Shown here: positions 34,235 to 46,028 of the stretch, in pieces
Layout: every line of letters starts with the position of its first letter
Position numbering within the stretch: position 1 is the stretch's first letter
DNA from: Myripristis murdjan
Taxonomy: Eukaryota; Chordata; Actinopteri; Holocentriformes; Holocentridae
Length of the DNA stretch: 64,000 nucleotides
NCBI RefSeq assembly: GCF_902150065.1
Contig: NC_043996.1
Span: forward strand, 14,025,485 to 14,089,484
Direction: 5' to 3'
Translations under genes and position numbers: made by a program
Notes under the pieces: model-generated
The model's database searches: none
Told to the model about the DNA's origin: nothing
What the model saw: the letters and a program-made list of their open reading frames with translations, nothing else

Positions 34235-37200
34235 GCTCTCTTTCTCTCCCTCTCCCTCACTCTCACTCTCTCACTCTTCTTCTGAATGACCTCACCTGCA
34301 GCCTAGGGCAAGGAGCTTAATCCTAATACTAATCCTGCTACCTGTCAAGAGTCATGTGTGTCTACACACTGACAGACAGGGTTCAACGGTCACTTACATA
34401 AAGCTTGTCCATTTCTAGACTCCATAGCCACCACCAGAAGTACAGAAGCCACTATGCACGTCCAACCAGTGCAAACCCTTGCCTCTCATGCATAATTAAT
34501 GTGCATCCATGATAAGAGCAAATGGGCACACATTAAGAGGAAAGTAGGATGCAGAACTTAACATAATGACACCATTAAAGCAATCTCCTCTTACAGACAC
34601 TTTAGGAAATGATCTTAAGCATGTCAAATTCTGATTATCAGATGGCTCTGGTGTACCTCCAGAGCCAATGTTAATTTGAACAAATATAACATGATTAGGT
34701 CAAGATGGTGCCTGATTGGTCTATGCTGCATACTCCACTGACAAACAGCTGGAGGTCTTTGTGTAAACCAGTACCACTAATTAGCCATAATACTTGTGCA
34801 TTTATGGTATAACTATTACTACAGAGTATGCTCATTGAATCAGCCCTGCCTTATTTTATAGTTTATCTGAATGGCTTTTTGTAACTGTGTGCTGCCCATT
34901 TGAAATGTTTCTCCATTAGCAATCACTTCAACTGAATAGGTGAGTAAAGGCCAAACATTCTCTAGTCTTTGCAAAAGCCAAACTGGACATTTTTCTGGCA
35001 AGTTAAAGTCACCTTCCTCCCAGATGACGAAGAGCAACGCACTGTAGCTAAACATATTCAACGAAGTTTTACCTGGTTCTGTCAATCTAATCAGGGACAG
35101 ACTTGTGTAATGCCCCGTAAGAGGATTAAGGGACCAAAGCCAGCCCTGCCTGTAGGGGGTTATCCTAGTCACCCTGGCTGGCTGAGGAGCATCAGAGTAC
35201 TGGATAATGAGCTTACTGGACTTTCGCAGAGACATCAGCTTACTTCTTGCTGCTGCGAGTAAGACATGGAGAGACCCTGCTTGAAAATTATTCATCTTTT
35301 TGAGTAGACATGTAGTATAAAAATATAGGTGAGGTTTAGTAAGGAATGATAGGACTCAACTATGGTGGAAAAGAATAAAATAAGAAGCTCATGTGAATAT
35401 TTTGTTTGTGTTCATCATGTGAGAAAGATGAACACTGGATCAATTTTTGATGTTCTGTTGGTATTTTTTACAGGGATGAGCTCTCATCTGTATCATGCAT
35501 GTTTTTGTCAGCGCCTGATTATTATTTATTGTATAGCATATTGGTGGATCTGCCATGATGTTTTGTCACAGTGACAGCTTCTTCTTTTCCAGGTCATGGA
35601 AAGATTTTCAAAAAGATGCAAGAATCACATCTGTGCAGGTCAATATTGATAATATTATGATATGAAATGAAATCCAGTGGTCACACGATAGCGGTTTTAC
35701 TGGGCAGAATCAAGAGGGAGGATCTTCAGATCTTGGCAAGTAAAGTAGTAAGCTCCCGAAGCACAACTGAAGCCTCTGTCACAAGGTCACTCCTCTACTG
35801 AAATAGCTAAATCTCTGCAGCCACCTCTCTGAGGTTACACTCTTACACTCACTGACCACCCCACCTCAGTTAGCACTGGATCTTGATAGCCTTTAAGATA
35901 ACAACACAAAATGGTGGCCTATAATTGGTCAGGCTATAAGCTAAGTGCTAAAGGATCAAATGGGTTATATAATGGATTCAGAGACTCTCACTGGTCAGAT
36001 CTTTAAGCAATCCAGTAATCCCTGTCCGGATTTAAAGAGAAAGCTCCACAGAAAGTGAGAGGCAGTCCTTCAACCCTGGTCCAATTTTTAGCTTTAGTCC
36101 CATCTTCAAATAACTAAAAGCAGACCCGATAGGGATAGAAAGAGATAAGGTCTCACCCACTGATTGGTGTTTCTGCTTCTGCTTCTTTCTTTTCCAAGTA
36201 ACCCTAATTCAAATCCTGAAGATGATGACTTTTGACTCAAAGCACATTGACTTTATGCTCAGTTGCACTGAGCTTGCGTTTGCCTGTCTTCTAAGATTTT
36301 AAAGGATAGATGCAAGTGCACTTTAGATAGGCATCCTTTCCCTCTAATTTTGGAGGACATAAGATCTCACCATGATCAGCTTCATGCTTGCTCCATGCAG
36401 CCCCCCTTGTTAGCAGCATCCTATTGGTTGTCTTTGGGCAACTCGATGTGTTTGGTAGCCATTTTTTGATGTGTTCCCAAAGAAAACAGGCCAGTACCTC
36501 ATATCTTGCAACTACTTTAACCTGAATACCCCTGCTATGTGTAGATCTACTCACCATCTGGGTGATGGTCTTCCCTGGAGCCACCTCCACAGCCAGACCC
36601 AAATCTGAAAGTCGACACTGGCCCTGGCTGTCCAGCAACACATTCTCTGGCTTCATGTCACGGTATACAATATTCATATCATGGAGATGGAGGATGCCAG
36701 TGGCGATCTGCGCTGTGTAGTGGATGATGCGCTTCATCTCAATGCCTTTGTCTTGCCCTTTCCCATCATAGCCGATGTTGTAAATGTGGTACTTCAGGTC
36801 TCCACCGTTCATCAGGGTCATCACCAGGCACAGGTGGGTCTTGTTGTCATAGGCATAGGCCAAGTTGACCAGGAACAGGCTGTTTACCTTCTCCAGGATC
36901 TGCTTCTCTAAAAGGGCCATCTTCTCACCACCCTTCTTCTTCAGTCTCTTCTTACACAACTTCTTGCAGGCATACATCTGGCCTGTGTTCTTCACTTGCA
37001 CAGCACATACCTGCAGGGACAGAGCAGGAACGTCAATAGACCTTGGCTCCTCAAAAGCAAACATTGTTACACGCAAGTACAAGCTTCATGAAATAGCTGT
37101 GATGGGCACCACTGTGTCTTCTGGATTTGGTTATGTTAAGTAGTGATTTATGTGTCAGCACTTAGACGTATCCTTGCAGTTTGCCAGAGGTGGATCAGAG

Positions 37201-38175
37201 GATCAATGGTGCTTCATACTGGTGTCTGTACACCGTGATATGGCAGTGTTATACAATTCTAAAATTACAGAGACATGTCTGCATGCTGCCAGACTTGGTC
37301 CTCTTTGCAGAAGCTTTGGCCTTGTCACCTTGAAACAGAGTAAATCCTGATAATTGTGTCTATCAAGATTACCTGTCCCAGAACATTTGCCAGACCAAAT
37401 ACACCTGTATTCCTAATAACGACAAAGTTAATCTCCTAACCTCCTAAGTTTTTATGTTCTTATCGTGAGATTAGTGCTCACGAGGTGACAGCAGGCAGTT
37501 GCCATTTCTAGAAACAGAAATTACCGTTGGATTTATTTTGACAATCTTTTATAATATGCATGATATTTGCATGCTTACCTCTCCGAAGCCTCCCTTGCCC
37601 AGAGTTCGGAACTCATAGAAGTATTTGTCACTGATGGGCTGTCTTTCATACTCTTTCCACTGGAGGAATTTATCAAAAAATGGGCTGGCCTGGTAATCCG
37701 TGAAGGGTTTTCCTTTCAGAAACTCTCGTGTACCTTCCTGGACTTTGCCTTTCATCACCTCCTCAAAATCCTTATCTGTCACAGCCTTGCATTTTTCAGC
37801 AGCATCACCAGTTAAGAAAGACAGGAAGTTCTTGGAGTCGGCCTTGCAGTATTTGTTGAGGATGTTCTGGCGTGCCTTGTCTTTTGCTGCACCTTCAGCC
37901 AGATCCCAGTCATAAAGCTCATCCAAGAAGTCGGCAGCACGTTTATAATCAGGGTTGCTTGCCAGGTAGTCACGGAACATCTTTTTGCCGATGGGCTGCC
38001 TCTCACAGATCACAGTAAAGTCCTTTTCAACAGAAGCTCGGACTCCAGCACATTGATCAGGTTTGGGCAGAGACAGGCTGCGACGCCGCTTTTTCATCTC
38101 CTTGTCATCACCACCCTGGGCTTTTAGGTAGGCCGTGTTGGCCACCAGGTTGTCCAATCCCCCCATGTCACACAT
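32612..38175 (-). CDS. grk7: G protein-coupled receptor kinase 7 (cone opsin kinase)
   Basis: Ser/Thr kinase that phosphorylates light-activated cone opsins to shut off phototransduction. Four exons in transcript order: 38175-37579, 37010-36555, 33534-33254, 32951-32612; product 557 aa (human GRK7 about 553). Order of parts: N-terminus with a basic site KKRRRSLS (S33 resembles the PKA target reported for GRK7), RGS-homology region about 55-175, then the kinase domain with GKGGFGEV (193-200), ATP lysine K215 in [13 protein letters not shown] (D317) and the GRK-typical DLG (D335) in place of DFG. MAPEIL opens near the exon 3 start, and the AGC tail includes NFPRLEAGL. The C-terminus CTLL is a CAAX box whose final Leu predicts geranylgeranylation. 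Intron 2 (3.0 kb) holds only a (CT)n array. Frame intact; grk7a or grk7b cannot be decided here. Confidence 0.95.
34191..34233 (+). repeat. (TC)n microsatellite in grk7 intron 2
   Basis: Forty-three nt of perfect TC repeat followed by degenerate CT-rich sequence to about 34275. Confidence 0.95.
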
Positions 38176-38601
38176 CTTGGCAGCTGTATCTGGTCTGTCC
38201 CCTCTAAGTGACTGGGTTCTTCAGTGGCTCCCTAAGGATACCCTCCTACAGCCAGTGCAGTGTCTTTCAGTTTGAGTGGGAGTGCAACTCGCTCCAAAGC
38301 CAGTGTGCGAATGAGCTACTTCACCAAACCTGCTCGCAAACCTAAGACACACTGACACACCCAGTAATTACTCATTTAGAATTAAATACCAGGGAGGGAT
38401 TTTGGCTTAAGGATCTTTGTGTGGTCTATTCAAGGATGCTGTACACGGAAAGGGAATCGTAAGAGGGCTATGCCGTAAGAGGCTTTGTGGCCCTCTATAT
38501 TTGGCGATAGTGCAAAGCAGCAGCTATCAGTGGTGCAATGGGTTCTGTTGACTAAACATTTAATTGGGAGATGACAATTAGAGACGGCAAGAGTGCACGC
38601 C

Positions 38602-38620
38602 CACGCACGCACGCACGCAT

Positions 38621-38681
<61 letters not shown>
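38602..38681 (+). repeat. (CACG)n-(CA)n compound microsatellite
   Basis: CACG tetramers (38602-38620) pass into about 60 nt of pure CA. It lies some 430 nt upstream of the grk7 start codon. Confidence 0.95.
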
Positions 38682-38682
<1 letters not shown>

Positions 38683-39719
38683 GAAGTACTCTGCAGATAG
38701 CTTCAGAAACTTCTAATGTAAACTGTTTTAAAAAACTGTGATAAATAGGTTATGACACTTTAGCATTAGAGTGAGTAGTTACATAAAGTGTAGCACGTGT
38801 ATGGAAGATTGTGCTTGGAAGTTGGAGCCAAACGCCGTTAAATTGACTCTGATGGATGATCTTTTCTTTCCTCCTCCCAGTCTCAACATAGCAGGTAACT
38901 CCAAAGAGCTTACGCACAATCTGTCTGTCTCTTTTCTCTTCCTTTGAATTCCATTAACCCTTCTCCTCTCATTGTAATTCCCTCTTTTTCCTCTAAGGTG
39001 AAGTGTCTTGTGAGGTCAGCAAGCACATGGATGCACACAGAAGGTGTACAACAACAGATGTTGCTAAATGATAAGACCTTTTCAATAAATTAATCTTGGC
39101 AATGGCACTTTAAATGCTGAGGCTGAGCAACAACCTAACAGCAAATGCCTCTATCTAAGGATCCAGTGGTCATCAAATAGCTCATGCGGCAATGGGACTG
39201 ATGTTGACTTAAGGAGCAATGACTAAAGGAGTATTTTTTAAAGTCTGCAATTTACTTTGACTTCAGCACATTTTTAGGGGTTTTTAGGGGTTTTAGGGGA
39301 CAGTATTGTCCCTCACTACATTTTAAATCACATCCATTACAGAGAACAAATGATCAATGACTGTGGAACCTTTCACAATAAAAGGTCAGACAGCAACAAT
39401 CTGGTTATACTTTGTTAGTTCTACTTTTTATCATTTCCAAATTTCACAATAAAAGCTGCACAATGAGAAACTGCAGATGGTCGATGGAAGAGAGGACCAT
39501 TAACACTCTACTGGCAAAAATGTGGAATAAGTGTGGGGAAAAGGAGAATAACGTCATTGAGCTGGCCTGACAACAAGAACCATGTGGACTCAACCACCAA
39601 ATTATGTGCTTTTTCCACATTTGTCAGTTGAGTCTACAGAGTCCTCACTTCAATCAGACCTTGGTAGTTTTGCAGAATGCACCTTTAGAAGAATCAAGGT
39701 TGATCAGTGTACTCTCCTT

Positions 39720-39895
39720 CTTTTAGAACTGAAATCAGTAACTTTTACTCAGAGTACATTTTAAATTAGCTGCTTTTTACTTTTACTTAAGTAGGTTTTT
39801 GCAGCAGTACGTCTGTTTCTACTGGAGGCAAATATCAGCAAAGTAACAGTATTTCTACTTGAGTGGAAATTTGTAGTACTCTTTCCACCAATGAT
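39720..39895. mobile_element. Possible non-autonomous DNA-transposon remnant
   Basis: The stretch has the wording 'ttttactcagagtacattt ... ttttacttaagtagg ... agtaacagtatttctactt ... gtactctttccacca' that I recall from a common teleost short interspersed element. Termini and target duplication were not resolved, so limits are approximate. Confidence 0.35.
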
Positions 39896-42693
39896 TTTGT
39901 CCAAAGTGCAACAAAGCAAGGGTGTGCCAACAAAATTACAAACATAGAAAACATAGAAAACAGACACTACCATCAATTTTTCCTCCCAATTTCCCAATTT
40001 TCTCCAGTTAAATGTAAATGAGCAGATTCCATTTATTAAAAGGAACAGTCAATAGATGAGACACAGATGGTGACATCACTGTGGTGCCAGAGCTGCTTTC
40101 TGCTGGTCAGTTTATAAAAAGCCTGAAGGATATGACCTTTGCCATATGACAAGACTGAGGCTCAACAGAAGAATCAGATATATTTAGAAATGGCATAGCC
40201 TTTGTAAAGAATTCTTACAATCATGCTAAAACACTAATGGAAGTAAAATAAATCAAATGAATTCTGCTGTAAAAATGTTATGAAATAATGCAGCCCAGGA
40301 GCTTGCTTATTTTTCATTATTAAAGAGTGAGAGAACATTTTCCTTATGACTTTACTCTTTTTTCTTCACATAACTCATTAAACCACATCTGAACACATTC
40401 ACTTGTCCTCCTCTGCTTTCTGGATTTCTTTCCTTAGTTCTTGGTATGCACTACTGTCTGACGCTCTCAATCAGTCACTGGAGTTTTAGCACAATGGCGC
40501 CATGCTGTCTTTGCTTTTGGCCCCCAGCCAAGGCTTCCCTCAAATCCTTACCTGATGCCCTCAGCTTGCCCCTCTGTCCAGCTCTGCCAACTGCTCTGAT
40601 TCTCCGTCCTCCTCAGTTTTTGAAACCTGATCTACTCAGCACCTGATACCTAATGCTGATGACACACAAAAGAGAGAGGGATACCAAAAGATTTTAAGCT
40701 AGCATAATGATTTTGTTGATTTAGTGAATTCTTGCAATCTTGTGATTCTGTAATTCTGGCGATGCTAAATTTTAGTTCTAGCACCCTGTCATACATTGTC
40801 ATTATACTGCTGCAGCACGTTTTCCAAAGCCCTTATTTAAAATCCACGTATGCTGATGAATAGGCAGTTTTCTGTCAACTGGAGCAACCCTGTGGCTGGG
40901 CCTATGGAGATGTAGGCTAATTCTGTACGATAAACTTTGGATAACATTAGCTAATCCTCGCTCAAACGGTCTCAAGCTGCCAGAGCCTTGCACAAGATCA
41001 AGGGGTTTGACTGACTGCAGTCAGAAAGGTGCTGACCCAGACCCATTTCTGTAAAGACAATGCAATAAGCCATCCACACAGAGAAACCAATATGGGGGAG
41101 CAGGCCCATGTGTCACCAAAAAGCCGTTGTATTCTCTTTTATGTTCTTGGCGATTTAAAAAAAAAAAAAATCTATGGGAAGCAAGGACAATCTTCAGATC
41201 AGGCAATAATTTCCCTGCTCCATAGTACATATTCTTCCTGTGTTTAACATACAACAAGCAATATCTTATATTTTTTTATCTCTCATCAAGGACAAGACAA
41301 ATGCATGCACATTATCAAATCAACAAACCTTAATTCAATTTACAGCAATCTTTTGTTGAATTAAAATTTCAGCCTCTTGCAGTGAAAGAAGAGACATTGT
41401 TGTTCTTTAGAAAGGGCCAGAGAGAATTAAGGGGTAAATGTCAAATATACAAAATGTCATTCATGTCATAATTGGACTGCAGTGTCAGAAGAGCTTTGAG
41501 GCCTCCTGGGTGTTTTAATGGAGAGTGTAGCTTTCATCTTTTACGAGGTCAATTAAGGCAGAGAGAAGTAAGCTGAGAGCTCATAGATCACCTCCTGGGA
41601 TTCCCATTCACTCTGTAGGAGAGCACTGCTGAGCTATGTAACTCAACACCCACAGAAAATTGATGCATGTGTTGAAAATCAATGCATGCAGTATACAGAA
41701 TACAAACAGAGTGGAAAAAAAACATAGGTTTGATTTACACACACAGAAATGAACATTTCTACTCCTCCTCTGTTTTATATGCCTTAATTATCTTAGAGCC
41801 GCCTGCTGGCTGACTTATCATCTCTGCTCTTTTCACCTTGGGAGGATTAGCCTAGCCTGAAGAGGGAATAGAGGTTAAGTTGAGTAGAGCATCACCCCAG
41901 CTGGTGCACTATGTGGTCTGTACGTGGTTTGACTCCATCCACTTATGGCTTCTGTCAAGCATTTCCATGGGTGTCAGCTCAGACCACAAGACAACAAGAA
42001 CTACCCAGAGATCATCAGCGAACAGTGAATACCATACACATACATTTAAAGAATATGCACCACCCAGACAGGCACATCTGAAGCACATGGGGTTGAAATC
42101 ATTGTAGCTGTTGCACACATGTGGTGTAGTATCATGTGAAATTACGGCTAAAATACAACTTTGGGGAGTTCCACATGCTAAAGAAATCAAAGGAGGAACA
42201 AAGGTGAATGAATTTGATTATTAATCAATCAATGCCATCATTAATGAGACAGTGCAGGCCACTGGCACAGGTGGGTTTTACTCACTCACTGCTAATCCCT
42301 GCTCCAACTGTCTCAGTTGCTCAGTCCTGCATAAGACCATACATGTTTCAGTCAGACACAAGTCTGGTTTATTTTGGGATATTTCTGAGTTGCTGGTCAG
42401 CCTCAAATGTTTTCCTATCCATGTATTTATTTAATTATTTAGTGCAGTTTTAGCATTTGATACCAACAACCAATAATAACTTCAATCTGACATATTAGTG
42501 GATTTTGTGTCAACCCCAAGACAAAACCAGAAACTCAAATCTCATCAAGGACAGAAAAAATACACCCTTACTTAAGGTACTTAGTGGTGCTTAGAGTACC
42601 ACATGCTTCAAAGTAAGACAAAGATGAAGACAGAGAGGAATGACACTGATGATGTCAGGATATGAGCCTCACTGGCCGCTAGCGCTGGTGCTT

Positions 42694-42709
42694 CTGCCCC
42701 CTAGGGGAC
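42694..42709 (-). promoter_or_regulatory. CTCF-like motif
   Basis: On the minus strand GTCCCCTAGGGGGCAG, a close match to the CTCF core (CC-N-STAGGGGGCAG). It sits in the gene-poor interval between grk7 and fbxo36. Motif resemblance only. Confidence 0.45.
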
Positions 42710-44754
42710 TGTTTACACCTGTGTATACAGCAGCCATAATCCCATCAAAACTCTCAGACATGATCTGTGTCTTCTAGGAATACAGAGCATGATGTAATTG
42801 GCGTACTTATCAAACAGGAAAAAGAAAAGAGAGCTGTATTTTCTCCCACAAAGCCAATGCATTTACACCAGACCAGTGGTTCTCCAAAAGTCCTGCTGGC
42901 TTCATCAGGAACCAGTACACACCTGGGATGCAAGGTGAGTGCAGTTTAATGCAAATAGCAACCTAGTGGGATATAAAGTAGCAGGTCCTCAGGAGTCGAA
43001 CTAGAAATGAAAATCATGGAACTACTAACAACAGCAGGGTATATCTCAAAATGACTTGAATCTTCAAGGCCACCTTGTGACTATGTTCCTACACAGCAAA
43101 TTTGAAAAGATTTCTATGAAAAATATTGGAGTTATTGCATTCACAAAGTGTTTGTTTTGTTTGATTGTGGCAATACAGGAAAGGTCATGGGGTCGCCAAA
43201 ATCAAAAATTCCCATAGAAACTGAAATATTATTTCTATGATTCTTTCTCTGAGGATTGCGAATGCGCACAGCAAAATCTAAAAGATTCAAAAGACCATGT
43301 TCATGGCCAGGATCTGACCTGCTGTCTCAGGGATATATATATAAATGCTTTGTTACTTTTGGAGTGCCCATTTTCACCTTCTCAAGCATCTCTCAGTGTG
43401 AATTTAAGTTTTTACAGCGTTCAACGATTTTGAAGTTACAGAGATTACTGTGGTCTAGAAAATAAACGGCTTGTATGAGAGCTGGTGACATTATAACTCC
43501 ATTTGTTTACTTCAAAACTGAAAAGGCTCGTTCTAATTTCAAAAGCAATTAACATAGTGATCCATGTGTTTTATAGAGCACATTGTTTGCATTTAGACAA
43601 TGTAATTTTCAAAAAATAAGAAAAACAAAATCAGAACATGTGAGCTTTTCGAGAATGCTACACCTCCTGTTTTCATGCACATTCAGATGTAGGGTTGCAT
43701 ATGTGTTGAGGTATTGGAGCTGAACTCAGTGTCCTCACTAATGGTCAAAGACATCATGCTGGGTTCAGTCTTTGTGGCTGTTCCAGTGCTGCAGGTCAGT
43801 GCCTCCGTGCCAGGGGCTGCTTAGGGACTGATTAGTGTGGTGGCAAAGTTCTGGTGTAGCCAAGGGATAATGATCCTGAGGAGCTGAATATGCAGGGTCA
43901 ATTTGTTGCTGTGGGGTTTGGATGGTCCGGCATGCTGGATTGGGAAAGGGGGCCTACCACACTGAAGAACAAAGCAGCTGAGGTGCAACGCCTGGGTCTC
44001 CATGGCTGTTCTGTGTCCACCTCCACTATCTGGCTCAAACATGCATGAGCACAGGCCAGCGTGTGACAAGACCCAGGCTGAGGACAGCCACTGTGACTGG
44101 TGCCTTTATGCACCACTGCAACACTGGGTAGCAGAAGAGCTGCAGGATGGAGAGGCGAGTGAGAGCTATCCAAGTGAGGATGATCATGAGGCCTCTGTCC
44201 AGTGCCACCAGTAAGATGAGGATGATCCAACAGGCACAATGAGTGGTGGGCAGGTTAGAAGGGACAGAGGTTGTGGTGCAGCATTAAAGCCTGCTATTCA
44301 GATACATTGCTGCCATATGAAGCTGAAATATAAATTACTGTGTAGCTCAGGTGTGTAATAAAAGGTCACCACAGTGAGGTAAGAGCAGAGGATGGTGATA
44401 ATGAATGTTACCTCAAGAACACAGGCCCACATTGCAATCAGTCACTTCATCTTCACACAACAAATCATTAGACTGAAATCACGAAAGGGAAACCATTTGT
44501 CCAACATCAAATTAAGCTCTGAACAATAACAATGATGATCACAATTTCAGTGCATCATTTTAAAATTAAGTTGCAGCTTTTCTTCATGTTGGACTGACTC
44601 CCAAACAAAAGATAATGGAGTGAAATCTGCAAAACATCCTCATCTCTGAGCACTGGATTTCACTGAGAATGAGATATGGTTTAGTTATTTCACTGAACAC
44701 ATCCAAGATTGGATTAAAACAAACAGAGCCTCAGATACAATATGCTGTAACCCA

Positions 44755-45415
44755 TTTGGTCCGTATACCCTTGGAGCGACGGTTGTATTTGCATTCTTGG
44801 CATCAGGTCAAGCTTATTAATGGTCGGCATCAGACCTCAACAATGATGTGCTTTGTCCCTTCTCATTTTGGTGTAATCAAGGACAGGATATCAAGCGGAT
44901 CTCTGCTGTTTGCATATGATGTCACCCTCATGGCCTGATCTGACTGATCTCCAGTGTCCATAGAAAGGGGTTTGCTGCTGAGCGGGATGTGCTTGGGACG
45001 AGGGTCAGCAAATCTGAGGCTATGGTTCTGTCCCAGAAATATGGAGGAGCGGAATGTGATGTCGCTCCAAGAGGAGTGCTGTTAACTCAGGGTGTTGTTG
45101 AGTGGAGAGGCTGTGTCACAATTTACAGGTCAGTTTTCACTCCAACCTGCAGTAACGCTCACTCTTTGTGGGTAGTGAAAAAAGAAAAAGATTGCAGATA
45201 CAGAGGGCAAAAACAAGGCTTCTCCCCAGGGCAGCTGGGATCACAGTTTGTGGCAGGGTGGAGGACCTCAGAGTTGAAGGGCACTGGGCTGACAGGGAGG
45301 AGAACCCCAGGACACACCCAGGACTGGGGAAAGAACATTCAAGCTGCTCTGTTTGTCCTGCTACCGGCATGGCATGAAAATGGATAATAAATGGGTGGAT
45401 GGATGCCCAAAAAAG
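44755..45415 (+). mobile_element. Degraded Rex1/L2/CR1-like LINE fragment
   Basis: Reading on the plus strand, GSLLFAYDVTLMA at about 44896-44935 corresponds to the reverse-transcriptase motif LLFADDVVLLA; before it HSWHQVK and VIKDRIS fit the upstream part of the RT domain. After it, SKSEAMVLS and SLWVVKKEKDCRYRGQKQG fit the C-terminal part (SKSEAMVLS; G.ELWVVTERTRSRIQAAEM). The 3' end (gaaaatggataataaatgg then ATGGATGG-type repeats) is the usual tail of these fish LINEs. Several stops, frame changes and internal deletions show that it is dead. The clade was named from memory of similar fish elements. Confidence 0.75.
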
Positions 45416-46028
45416 TTAATGTAAAATAGCAGTACAAAAGCAGACATTATTGGTTATTGGAGTTAATATTATAAATAACATTAAACCGCCGGTTAATTGC
45501 TGGCGTTGTTTTATTTTATTTATATTTTGACAAGTTATTACATTAGCATGTTGTTGGCTAATTACCAGCTGGTTCCCACTTTTAACTTTTAAGCTCATTT
45601 TTATTGTGATTTCTATGTAATAAATAAATACCTTAATTCTTATTAAAACTGGATGAGATGGGTGAGATCAATAAGGGATCATAGCTTTTACTTCAGTTCA
45701 CCTGGTTAGATTATTTTATTGAAATTTTCACATAAACACTTTAGTTATAGAATGGACATAGGCAGACAGTCTTTGAACAAAATGCCATTAAAAATTGCTT
45801 TGTCAGCACAATGAATAATTAATGCAATCTGCAAAATCATGACTGAGATTTTTTATATGCTATCTCACATCAAGTCATGGCACAATGAAGTCACTCCATT
45901 CTTTGTATCATGCTCAAATGCAAAACGCTACAAAATATTGATGAACAGTGACTAAGTAACAGCTATTAGTTGGCAAGGTCAGAAATATAAGTGGCAATCA
46001 AAAATATTTAAATCTGACAAAAGCCTCA
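45416..46028. other. AT-rich non-coding stretch
   Basis: About 600 nt with nothing recognisable; it probably includes the start of the fbxo36 3'UTR (minus-strand AATAAA-type words occur at about 45525-45535 and 45714-45719). Confidence 0.4.

Larger units (their letters stand above)
38176..44754. other. Gene-poor interval between grk7 and the LINE fossil
   Basis: No coding exon that I can support on either strand in 6.6 kb. It contains a (CA)n array at 38602-38681 upstream of grk7, a possible DNA-transposon remnant at 39720-39895, a CTCF-like motif at 42694 and a hydrophobic but start-less minus-strand frame near 44035-44280. Confidence 0.5.

Noticed and set aside
34840-35295. 151-codon minus-strand open frame inside grk7 intron 2
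   Set aside because: No family motif, no splice sites that would join it to grk7, and an equally long antisense frame; read as chance in intronic DNA.
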